Shown in pieces: positions 54,931 to 64,000 of a DNA stretch of 64,000 nucleotides. The notes under the pieces are model-generated. The model was not told the origin of the DNA and made no database searches. It worked only from the letters and a program-made list of their open reading frames with translations. Made by a program: the position numbers and the translations under genes. The stretch comes from Aporrectodea caliginosa. Lineage: Eukaryota > Annelida > Clitellata > Crassiclitellata > Lumbricidae. The stretch is taken from assembly GCA_020284085.1 (NCBI GenBank), contig JACEVL010000340.1, forward strand, positions 616,501-680,500. Direction: 5' to 3'. Each line of letters starts with the position of its first letter. The first letter of the stretch is position 1.

Positions 54931-55161
54931 CAGTTCGCCATTTTCCTCGTAGACGTAAATGACGTGTAGCTTCGAGTGCATAAAAGTGTAGAATAACGCC
55001 GGCATATAATCAAAACTATCGTAGATGTTATTGTTGATATCCATTATGTCATTAAGGTCATCGAAAGTGGCACGCCTTATCCTGCCTTTTCTTCCGTCTT
55101 CCTTTCCTTCTGCTGTAGGCCTATATACATCTCTTTTCACTAACTCTGTTGTTCCTCGCAT
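54931..55161 (-). CDS. NAT16-like acetyltransferase gene A, exon 1
   Basis: First ATG at 55161, 77 codons, donor GAACTG|GTATTG in phase 0. It encodes GRIRRATFDDLNDIMDINNN, IYDSFDYMPALFYTFM and VYEENGEL, the N-terminal part of a GNAT fold (R.AT..D...+M.I...IY...DY.PA). Spliced to exon 2 it reads EENGEL/ISLSNF, which fits the NAT16/histidine N-acetyltransferase pattern in this position. These enzymes transfer an acetyl group from acetyl-CoA to an amine. Substrate here is unknown. Introns of this gene hold the inverted-LTR unit and several LINE fragments. Confidence 0.7.
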
Positions 55162-55574
55162 TTCTCTTCTGTCTACATGTGTCTCAATATCTTGCAAACC
55201 CCATCTCTTTTACCGACTCTCAAGTAAAATTCATGCAATATTATAGCCTATTTCTCCGACCTGTTTATAGCTAAAAGTAAAGGCATATTTAATACATACG
55301 TTGCATATGCCTGCTATAGTCACGCATGGCCCGTTGTTTATAAGCGAAAGTTGTTTGTCAGGCCTCAGACCAGTAAAAACTAGGGCAACAGCCGTCGCTG
55401 ACTTAGTGTCACACACTTCATGATAGACAGACGATGGGCTTTTTTTGTGTGTGTGTGTATGCATAATTTTATATGCAACATTTATAATTATTTATGTATA
55501 TTGCACAACATAGGCTTTCTAGCTATTCATACATCGGTGAACGTCAACGTCTTCTATATCCTGAATTCTTTAAC

Positions 55575-55830
<256 letters not shown>

Positions 55831-56039
55831 GACCAACGATAGACGCATGTCTGAACGGTCGAGTAAGCCTAAGCCCTAAGGCCATGACTGTGATAAATTT
55901 TAGCCGTAAATACCACAAACTCTCTTTGAAAAGGTCAGTGGCAGAAGTGAAGCCAGCAACGACACTGTATTCCATGGAAAAGTCATTGATTCATTGGAGA
56001 CATTCACGAAAGCCATCGGAAAATAAGGAAGTTCACAGA

Positions 56040-57585
56040 TTTTGTTTGATCGTAATCGTAATTGTCATTGTAAACTACAAATTTCTAAAGCACTACTCTT
56101 GTGCTTCGCGCAGGGCACCATCTTACTAACGAGCACTTCGATTGATTTGTTGGCATTGTGATTCAGCAATATTTCCATAGTTATGTCACAATGCAACAAT
56201 GCAGTCCAAACATGTAGGTCAAAGACCTTGGGCAGAATTTTAAATTGCTCAGTTTTGCAAAGTCAATATTTAAGACACGATTTTTTTCAATTAAAAGAAA
56301 ATAGTCCTTTCAGTTTAAAAATTTATTTTACAATTATTGGCCTACATCAATATCAATTATGGCTATGACGACGACGACGACGGTGATGATAATGATAGTA
56401 AAAATAGTAATACTGTGGTTCTTGGTTTTGTTGATGATGATGATAATAATAATAATACTAAATAATTATAATTATCATAATGATAATAATGATGATGATG
56501 CTTCTGATGATGATGATAACAGTTATAAAAATAATAATAGTAACAACAACAATAATAATTATTGTGATTCCTCTTTCTTCTCTCTTTTATACATGTCCTA
56601 CGCTTAGATTTTTACATTATATATTACTGTACAGTCTGTAGCCTACTATACAATATTTGTCTTAGTTTACTTATAAGTATCTCCCCAATGGTGTACGCGG
56701 CTTCTACTCTTCGGTTCACACACTTCGATTACTTTTATAGACACGCCTATTTGTATATAAGCTTATTAGCCTATATATATTTATATAAATTTGCTGGACC
56801 TAAGCCTGGAACAGAATCCCTGTTGAAATACGAAGTTCAAATGATATTTTGTCTCTTTAAACGAAGATTGCGCGACAACTTGATAACACAGTCAATCGAT
56901 TGATATGTTCACTGATTAATTGGTTAATTAGTTAAGTTACACTGAACCCAGATGTAATTAAACCAAACAAGCCGCTGCATATCACTCAAAGAAAGGGTGG
57001 TGACCCTGTTAAGCGGGAGCTTAGTCCATTTAGAGTTTCTCTTTCCCTGTTGTTCTCTGATATCCTTTATTCTAGTTATTGAATGTATTTCGGTTTGCTT
57101 GTTTGATGGGATCAATAAATTTATATATCTAGTCGCATGTGGCGTACACCTGTACGATATGAAGTTGCCGAGGATAATTTGCACGCCGTAGAGTAATGGC
57201 GGGAGCATTCAAGTCGTTAGGCTAAAGTGTTTGTAAGGGAGACTGAGTGTGGCTTTTTGCCAGTTTTTGGCCCTGTTGTTCGCATGTTTTCTTGTTAGTT
57301 AGTCTCGACCGGTAGGTATTTTCCTGTCACCGTGTGGAGAAGCCTTGTGGTCTCATTGTGGCTTGCTGGTTTCGTGAGGTTGCTGCTGTGCTGTTGGTTG
57401 TTTTGTGACATCGATGTGATTCACGAGAGAGGTATATATGTTGTCATCAAACTCGACGTCAACAAAGACGGGCCATGCCAGAGAAATTGCTTTCCCCAAG
57501 TTTTGAATTCCTGGGAATCATAACTATGCACTTTGTTTATAAAGTAAAAGAGATAAATAGCGAAATAAATAGTACAAACAATATT
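56040..57585. other. No gene recognised; SINE-like tail and simple repeats
   Basis: 56050-56130 matches the tail of the SINE at 17395-17790 (GTAAACTACAAATTTCTAAAGC, GCGCAGGGCACCA). 56360-56560 is GAT/AAT-rich. The rest shows no supportable exon. Confidence 0.45.
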
Positions 57586-57599
57586 AATAATATAAACGC

Positions 57600-58495
57600 A
57601 CAGAAATCTCTATGCGTCCATCTGTGTATCTGAAGCCTGTAACGCTGTTTCCGACAATGGCTTACGTCATTCCACGTTGTCATAGCAACGCGAGATAATG
57701 CAACACGACATGTGGGGCGAGAGAGGTGGTGGAGGGACGGACGAACACACTGCACGGGAGAAAGAGGGAGTGGAGGAAATGGGGCGTGGATGGGGGAGGG
57801 AGGGGAGGGAAGGGAGGGAGGAGATGGGAGGATGGGAGGGAGGGGTGGGAGGGAGGGACGAAACGGGAGGGAGAGGAGTGGAGGAAAGTGGAGACACTGG
57901 ACGGGAGGGAGTGGAGGAAATGGAGCGTGGAGGGAGGGGAGGTAGGGAGGGAGGGGAGAAGTGGGGTGGGAGGGACGAAACGGGAGGGAGAGGGAGTGGA
58001 GGAAAGTGGAGACACTGGACGGGAGGGAGTGGAGGAAATGGAACGTGGAGGGAGGGGAGGGGAGGAGGGGGAGGAGGGAGGGAGGGAGGAGGGAGGAGGG
58101 AGGGACGGGAGGGAGAGAGGAGAGGAGGAGAGAGGGAGAGGAGAGGGAGAGGGAGAGGGAGAGGGAGGGAGATGGAGGGAGGGAGAGGGAGAGGGAGAGG
58201 GAGAGGGAGGGAGGCAGAGGCAGAGGCAGAGGCAGAGGGAGAGGGAGATGAAGATGGAGAGGGAGAGGAGAGGGAGAGGGAGAGGGAGAGGGAGAGGGGA
58301 GAGGGAGAGGGAGAGGGAGAGGAGAGAGGGAGAGGGAGGAGGGAGAGGGAGAGGGAGAGGGAGAGGGAGAGGGAGAGGGAGAGGGAGAGGGAGAGGGAGA
58401 GGGAGGGAGGAGAGAGGCAGGAGGGAAGAGAGGGAGGGAGTAAGCATATTTTGTTTAAATTTTCTTTAACCGTCTTAGGACGGGCAAACATCTAG
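57600..58495 (+). mobile_element. Helitron-like non-autonomous unit 1 with GA-rich minisatellite
   Basis: Begins around ACAGAAATCTCTATGCGTCC and shares 120 bp with unit 2. The middle (57720-58440) is a purine-only minisatellite of GAGGGA and GGGAGAGG units. The 3' end carries a hairpin CCGTC-TTAG-GACGG (58470-58483), eight bases, then CTAG at 58492-58495 followed by T, the pattern of Helitron 3' ends (hairpin, CTRR, insertion before T). The exact 5' end is not defined. Confidence 0.6.
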
Positions 58496-58513
58496 TCAAT
58501 TAATAATATAATG

Positions 58514-59050
58514 AAACAGAAATCTCTGTGCGTGCATGCGTGCATGCGTGTGAAGCCCGTAACGCTGTTTTCGACAATATGGCTTACGTCATTCCACGTT
58601 GTCATAGTAACGCGAGATAATGCAACACGACACGTGGGGTGAGAGACGTGGTGGAGGGACGGACGGACGTTGAAGGGAGGGAAGGAGGTACGGACGGCCG
58701 GGACGGACGGTAGAGAAGTACGGGGATGGACGGAGGGACGGGGGGACGGACGGAGAGAGGAAGGCAGGGCGAAGACGCGCACGATCGCCGTGAGAGACGT
58801 GGGGGAGGGAGGAACGGACGTTGAAGGGAGGAAGGAGGTACCGACGGCCGTCGGACTGCAGAGAAGTACGGGGAGGGAGGGACGGACGGACGGACGGACG
58901 GAGGAGAGAGGGAGGGAAAGAAGGGAGGAGAGGGAGGGAGGGAGGGAGGGAGGGAGAGGGAGAAGACTTATGTCAATCATAGCACGAGAAGACGCAACTC
59001 TTGACATTTTCAAATTGTTTTTAACCGTCTTAGGACGGGCAAACATCTAG
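58514..59050 (+). mobile_element. Helitron-like non-autonomous unit 2
   Basis: Shares AACGCTGTTTTCGACAATATGG, TTACGTCATTCCACGTTGTC and GCGAGATAATGCAACACGAC with unit 1, then a GGACGGAC/GAGGGAGG purine-rich core, and the same 3' hairpin (59025-59038) and CTAG (59047-59050) followed by T. It starts about 18 bases after unit 1 ends. Confidence 0.6.
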
Positions 59051-59315
59051 TACTAATATAATAAAATACTTTGGTGAACTGCAAACTCTACAGTACAACA
59101 GATACTAAGATTCAATTAGCGTACTGTAAATGTTTGATTACAATTATAACTACAATTTTAATAATTAAGAACTATATTACAAAATGATGCTGCATCAACA
59201 TTGTCTCATCTTGGATGACATTTATCTGTTCTTCTTGTCCTCTTTCATCAACCAACGTCTACTGTCTATGATATTCGAGACTGGCTGCTGTGAGGCTCTG
59301 CATTCTGTGTAGGTC

Positions 59316-59997
59316 TTAGAGTTTTGCTTGAGGAATCTCAGCTATGTACTGAACTGCTTGTGTGACGCTGAAGACCTCGTTAATCAACCTCCCGCCCATT
59401 CCATCCTTCAGTCGTTCTTCCACATTCTTTGAATCAATTGTTAGCGGAAAGTGTAGTCGGACGCCGAGTCTGACGTCATCCGTGGTAATGCTGACGTAAT
59501 GAAGCAGATGGCTATAGACGTGGCTCAGGCAAATCATCTCACAATCACCGTAGAAAAAAATATCAATTTTTGATCCGTACTTGCATTGCACCACGGTCGA
59601 ACAGCTGAGACCAATGATAGCGCCCTCTTGTCTTCTGTCTCTTGTCGTCTGAGGTCCACAGCCTTTGACCGAGAGGTGTCCTGTCCTGGGCAGTAGACTG
59701 GAAGGACAGCCGTTGTCAGTCGTTGACGATGGATCCAAGCTAACGTATACTTTGGCAACTGAAAGCATATAACGTAGGCCTGTTCTGTTGGCTGGTGTTG
59801 GCTCCAAGTTGGACCAAATGGAATAGGTCGACCACATACTTGGATACGAATAGAATAAGCTGATCAGAGCGTTCCAGCCATTCTATACCATTCGTGTACG
59901 ATAAGCCGAATGGGCGAATAGCACCAGGTGCCATCTGGCGAATGTGTATGAATCGGTTCAGCCATTGGCGATCAGCAACGTTATAGGCCAATATATT
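59316..59997 (-). CDS. NAT16-like acetyltransferase gene B, last exon, frameshifted
   Basis: Acceptor TTTGTTTCAG|AATATA, phase 0. It encodes NILAYNVADRQWLNRFIHIR, QMAPGAIRPFGLSYTNGIEW, then after a one-base deletion near 59827 relative to gene A continues in the next frame as TGLRYMLSVAKVYVSLDP, VVQCKYGSKIDIFFYGDCEM, DDVRLGVRLHFPLTI and ends EIPQAKL and a stop at 59316. The C-terminal part aligns in pattern with the end of NAT16-type proteins. The frameshift would disable the product unless it is a sequencing error. Confidence 0.7.
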
Positions 59998-60052
59998 CTG
60001 AAACAAAGAAATACCGCATGGGTGCAGAAAAATGAAGGTAATGCAAGACATA

Positions 60053-60215
60053 GCACCCGTCTAGGCGTCTACCTCTACGTCTGAGGTTCGATTCTAGAAG
60101 AAATAAAGATGGTATTTTCACGGTATCAATGATTAATTATGGCAACGCACATGTCTGTCGCAGGCTTTGAGTTTGTCGTGTGAGTGTAATATATAAATCA
60201 ACATCATGACAGGAG
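60053..60215 (+). mobile_element. tRNA-derived SINE
   Basis: TAGCACCCGTCTAGGCGTCT and TGAGGTTCGATTCTAG have A- and B-box form and spacing. The tail is GTGAGTGTAATATATAAATC. Confidence 0.45.
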
Positions 60216-60399
60216 AGATTGCACTGTATTAGTTTCTCTATTAAGAACATCTTAGACTTAAACTACGGTATCAACAAAGTCTTCGCGCTCTTCGAATAAT
60301 AATGTATTCTTTATGGGCTCTGTCCCACAAAGACAGCACACCAGATCAGACTAAACTGGTTCGTGATTTCTTCATTCATTTATTTATTTATTCATTCAT

Positions 60400-61090
60400 T
60401 CAGAGCATTTATATAGCTTCTTTCAAAAATAGCTATTCGGAGGCGCTAAGAGAACAGTTTACAGAAAGTGGATGCAGAATCCCTAGTCAAGACAACTCGC
60501 ATCCAGAGGGAGTCTGTTCCATCGGCCGAAAAAGATCCATTGTCGATGTGTGTCCAAAAGGAACAACCAGTTCACCAGGAGCAAGGAACTAAGATTTCAC
60601 CTGCCAGCCGTTAGCAGCCAAAGCTGAAATGGGGTCGCACCAATGGACATTTTCTCATTGTCTTCGCCAAACGCAAATCAAAGTCCTGAACTTAGCACGC
60701 TGGTAAATAGGCAGTCAATGAAGTACGTAACGTATAAAATGGAAGAAATTGTCAAATATACTGAAATGCATGGGCGTAGCCAGAAATTTTTTTCGGAGGG
60801 TTTAAGATTTCGCGGGTAGTTTCCGCAAAAGTTCAGTTTTGTGTGTATTTTGCCTGTAAAAGCATGTACAAAAATTTCGGAAACTTATTTCGGGCGGGAG
60901 GGGGGTTTGAACCCGTAAAACCACCCCTAAATACGCCCATGCTGAAATGCCAAAAATAGGCGTAAGTCCAGCAGCTGCACGCAGCACACGTTCAAGCTGC
61001 CCGATGCGTCCCAGAGGGAAGCCCATATAGATGACACTACAGTAACCAATTGTTCTAGATACCAATAAACGCAATGGACTTAGTGTAGCA
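60400..61090 (-). pseudogene. Degenerate LINE fragments, split by a MITE
   Basis: 60960-61075 on the minus strand encodes RTIGYCSVIYMGFPLGRIGQ and a LERVLRAAAGLTPI stretch, the region after the RT core of CR1-like LINEs. 60400-60600 carries a 3' tail (GCATTTATATAGCTTCTTTC in reverse). Heavily decayed. Confidence 0.5.
60768..60942. mobile_element. MITE with GCATGGGCGTA ends
   Basis: Perfect 11-bp TIRs GCATGGGCGTA/TACGCCCATGC, flanked by TGAAAT (60762-60767 and 60943-60948). 175 bp, non-coding, inserted in a LINE relic. Superfamily not assigned. Confidence 0.7.
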
Positions 61091-62047
61091 TGAGGTGAGA
61101 GTGAACGAGTAATGATTTACAATTGGTACAGCTGATTAAATCAAACGCAATACAGAGGATAACCATGTTCAGGAAAGGTAAGTTCTTGACCAAGTACGAC
61201 CCCAACACTACGCACAGATGCAGAGACTTATCATGACGTCAACGCGTCGTATTCAGCGCGAAAAGCCACGTGATAAATTACTCCCCATCCGACATAATTC
61301 AACCCTCGCAAGCATTCAATGCAGCCCAGTGCGTTTTGGAAGCCGAGGCATGTAGTCACTGCGTGTCAGCTAGGCACATTCCGTTACTGAAAGCTCGTAT
61401 TCAACGCGGACACAAAACACAAAAACACGATGGGTCTTCGATGTGAGGTCATTCAAACGCACGCTTAAAACTTGCTGACTAAATCTTCCTCCGTTTCTTC
61501 TTTGTTGCCCTTCACTGTAGACAACAAGACTGTCGTATGCTTCAAGAATTTGATTCGGTGAAAGCTATTCAAATGATCGAGGGTCTAGTGTTTGTGGCAG
61601 ATTTCTGGAAATGAAAACAGAGATACGAGACTACAAGTGCACTAATACAGCGTCCCAGATTTCACCGCTCTGTTGCGCAAGGCCACTTGGTTGTTCCACA
61701 GACCCAGACTTGCACGGACCAACATAGGTGGCGCTATAAAATTTGGCAATTACTAACCTTTTGTTATAAGAAAAGTACGACACGCGGCAAGCCAGTTCTA
61801 AAGCACAGTGAATGTTACAACAGTCATGTTAACCACAGGTTTAGGCCTACTTGCATCCATATGAAACTCGGTGCATTTCCTCCCAAAATTTGTGACTCCA
61901 AAGTTAGTGCGTGCTTGTGTGACAGACTGAGAGATTGACTTACATATTAACTGGCTGACTGACTGATTTACTGAATTACGACGTTGATGACAATGACGAC
62001 TATGATGAAGATGTCGACAACGTTAATGATGAGCTGCGGTCACCTAC
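61091..62047. other. No gene recognised
   Basis: Mostly intron 2 of acetyltransferase gene B. No repeat or exon that I can support. Confidence 0.4.
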
Positions 62048-62278
62048 CCAGTGATAGAGCAGCTTCCATTTCTTCATCTTCGCTGCTATGTTCGGCTTGT
62101 ACAGCGTGTCTCCGATGAATCTCGTTATCAGCGGATGTTCCTTAATTACGTGGGCGCGGAGTGGAGTTGTATCCGAGGATACGAGGCCACGACCCTGATA
62201 GGAGGGACGAACACGGCCGGACAAACCACTGACCAGGTCATCGCGATCCGGATGAAAGCGACAATTGTACAGTGAAAC
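62048..62278 (-). CDS. NAT16-like acetyltransferase gene B, exon 2
   Basis: A 231-nt exon, acceptor TTCTTTGCTTCAG|GTTTCA, donor TGG|GTAGGT, phase 0 both sides. It encodes VSLYNCRFHPDRDDLVSGLS, GRVRPSYQGRGLVSS, then LYKPNIAAKMKKWKLLYHW. VRPSYQGRG is the acetyl-CoA-binding motif A of GNAT enzymes. Same length and phases as gene A exon 2. Exon 1 must lie to the right, probably outside the window. Confidence 0.75.
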
Positions 62279-62483
62279 CTGAAGCAAAGAATACAGTAAT
62301 TTCTGCTGAAAATGTAGCGCATCAAGGCGCCTGTACAAAAAGTGGCATAGCTGTGTGTGGGTTGTGGGGAGTCCAAGCCCAAGACCCAAATCCTGGCATT
62401 CGTGTAGATCCGACGCATTATTTTAGGTGTATCCTAACCAGACTGCTGAGTCTTGAGGATACGAATGGTTTGATACCTTGAAG

Positions 62484-62867
62484 CAGAGGTCTCCAAACTT
62501 CCAAAGTACGGCCCGCGGGCCACATCCGGCCCGCTAAGGCCTTTAATCTTTTTCCCGCGGAACTCTCCTTGAAGAAGCAAACTAAATTTGGGAAAATTGG
62601 AAATTTTAACGCCGTTGTACTTGCATATTGCCAAAATCCATGTCGCTGTTTGTAAGGCACTGTGCCTGATATGCAATGACAGGTATTCCCATTGCAGTGC
62701 TTAAAGAGTACAATATTCTGAGACATTATGAATCCAAGCATTCATCGCATTACTCACAATTCACTGGACAGGTGCGCACAGAGAAATGCTTTTCTTCGGA
62801 GTTTTGGCCTGTGGAGCCTTAGAAAGTCAGCAATGTGGCCACCGCTGGAAAACTTTGGAGACCCCTG
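62484..62867. mobile_element. hAT (Charlie-like) non-autonomous element
   Basis: Starts CAGAGGTCTCCAAACTTCC with GCCCGCGGGCCACATCCGGC just inside, and ends AACTTTGGAGACCCCTG. Flanks CCTTGAAG (62476-62483) and CCTTAAAG (62868-62875) match at 7 of 8 positions. Confidence 0.8.
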
Positions 62868-63282
62868 CCTTAAAGAATAATTCCTCTGCTGATTTCACGA
62901 AGTCCATTTCTGATCTGTTTTATTTCGATATCTATAGGGCTTATTGCGTTTACGACGGGCCTCAGATTCCACATTCTTTAGAGACTTCGCCATATTAACG
63001 CATCTTCAGATCCTTCAATTTTCACCCTAGTATTGACTGTATTGTACCCTGTGGTTAGAAAATTCGCAACAGACATACAGCCCAATTGTGCTCAATTCAA
63101 CATTAAATACTTCAAAAACCTGGGCTTCATCCAGGATTCCACTTTTGAAAGTAGGCCTACCACTCTCCACAGAACTACTAGTAGCTAGGGACTCGCTGTC
63201 CAAAACCCCTCAATGTTCCTCAATGACACGAACCCCTAGCGAAAACACGACCATGTCTGTATCTGCCTGTTCTGCTAAGTCT

Positions 63283-63286
63283 CTTA

Positions 63287-63362
<76 letters not shown>

Positions 63363-63395
63363 TGATGGTTATGATGATGAGGATGGTGAGGATGG

Positions 63396-63441
<46 letters not shown>

Positions 63442-63447
63442 AATAAT
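63283..63447. repeat. (GAT)n array
   Basis: GAT triplets with GAC and GAG variants; poly-Asp and poly-Met frames are artefacts. Confidence 0.95.
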
Positions 63448-63449
63448 AA

Positions 63450-63589
63450 TAACTTGGTCGCATTCAACGGCTGTTTTCCTGCAAACCCTGAAGACGAGGC
63501 CTGACCCTCCAGACAAATTTCCTGCTCCTTATAGCAAATTTTCCTAAATGATTGAGGGATAAATATTGTTATTGATACCTCAAAATAAA

Positions 63590-63633
<44 letters not shown>

Positions 63634-63656
63634 TAACAATAACAATAACAATAATA

Positions 63657-63736
<80 letters not shown>
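63450..63736 (+). repeat. LINE 3' end with hairpin, then (AAT)n
   Basis: LVAFNGCFPANPEDEA and a stop resemble the end of the VQRFNAVAF-type LINE ORF. The 3' UTR ends in TTGAGG (63552-63557)...CCTCAA (63578-63583) then A-rich DNA and AAT arrays from 63592. Confidence 0.5.
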
Positions 63737-63739
<3 letters not shown>

Positions 63740-63925
63740 GAGGTGCTTTGAGACAAAGCACCTCTTTCAGCGCATTTCTATTTGCACGCAACGATTCAAC
63801 GCCGTGGCCTCTAGGGGCACTTTTGTGGACCTCAGTGGGGACGAGCACCGTTAGATCCAGAATAATTCTTACTCTTCGGATAGTTTCTTAGAGCCTGAGG
63901 GTTCATATCTACCTCGGGCAAAAAA
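63737..63925 (+). pseudogene. 5'-truncated LINE C-terminus with 5' hairpin
   Basis: KHLFQRISICTQRFNAVASR and a stop within a few codons match the tail of 7465-7707. The fragment starts with a perfect 14-bp hairpin (63734-63747 and 63751-63764). The 3' UTR ends in the CCTGAGG/CCTCGGG hairpin (63894-63918). Confidence 0.65.
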
Positions 63926-64000
63926 ATAATATTTATTCTTTAATGAAGCGCCTGACAAACGCACTGCGCTGTACATGTACATGTTATGACGATTAAACAA
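63926..64000 (-). repeat. LINE 3' end, minus strand
   Basis: Reverse complement of the 43440-43500 tail (CAGCGCAGTGCGTTTGTCAG, GCGCTTCATTAAAG). Runs off the window. Confidence 0.6.

Noticed and set aside
57667..58495. 200-270 codon Arg/Glu/Gly-rich and Pro/Ser/Leu-rich frames on both strands
   Set aside because: Both strands of a purine-only minisatellite are open by composition; no gene evidence.
63088..63504. Asp-rich protein of 138 codons
   Set aside because: Open only because of the GAT array; the non-repeat ends show no splice signals or homology.

Overview
The window looks like intron-rich, TE-dense animal DNA, most likely from a marine invertebrate. Evidence: host exons bounded by GT/AG splice sites, non-LTR retrotransposons of several clades, Ty3/gypsy-type LTR elements, hAT, mariner, pogo and Harbinger-like DNA transposons, Helitron-like ends, a Polinton remnant, tRNA-derived SINEs, and long AAT, ATAC, GAT and GA-rich arrays. 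Nothing bacterial is present. I cannot name the species. The palindrome TAGGCCTA recurs as an interspersed word throughout.

Host genes are few and all on the minus strand. (1) A ubiquitin-specific protease of the USP37/26/29 type lies in small exons from about 22.9 to 15.1 kb. The Cys box is split across an intron (GLRNLGNT at 21728-21751, CYMNSILQCLAK at 20832-20867), followed by a QNDAHEFL exon and a DLKRYDF exon. A Ser-rich phase-0 exon just upstream (22481-22921) has a paralogous copy 12.5 kb further upstream (34885-35397), and a possible first coding exon sits at 39698-39823. (2) Two NAT16-like GNAT acetyltransferase genes lie in tandem. Gene A has exons at 54931-55161, 49715-49945 and 47766-48221. 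Gene B has exons at 62048-62278 and 59316-59997, with a one-base frameshift in the last exon.

Layout. 0-3.6 kb: 5' part of a minus-strand LTR element with an open reading frame of about 807 codons that runs off the window edge. 3.75-4.7 kb: decayed mariner. 5-8.2 kb: SINE, microsatellites, hAT-like element, LINE 3' ends. 13.4-14.6 kb: hAT element with perfect TSD, then a SINE. 15-40 kb: USP gene with its introns invaded, including a nested stack (LINE split by a second LINE, itself split by a young LTR element and by a third LINE fragment) at 25.1-33.7 kb. 38-43 kb: MITEs and a pogo-like element. 43.5-45 kb: ATAC arrays. 45.8-46.9 kb: Polinton capsid and protease remnant. 47.7-55.2 kb: acetyltransferase gene A, interrupted by LINE fragments, a double palindrome and a gag fragment between two identical inverted LTRs. 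57.6-59.05 kb: two tandem Helitron-like units with purine minisatellites. 59.3-62.3 kb: acetyltransferase gene B. 62.4-64 kb: hAT element, microsatellites and LINE 3' ends.

The most unusual items are the unexplained 807-codon ORF with a DYG in place of the retropepsin DTG/DSG, the inverted-LTR unit, the near-intact LTR element with an in-frame deleted pol, LINE 3'-terminal hairpins that show compensatory changes between copies, and palindromes sitting at the 5' truncation points of LINE fragments.
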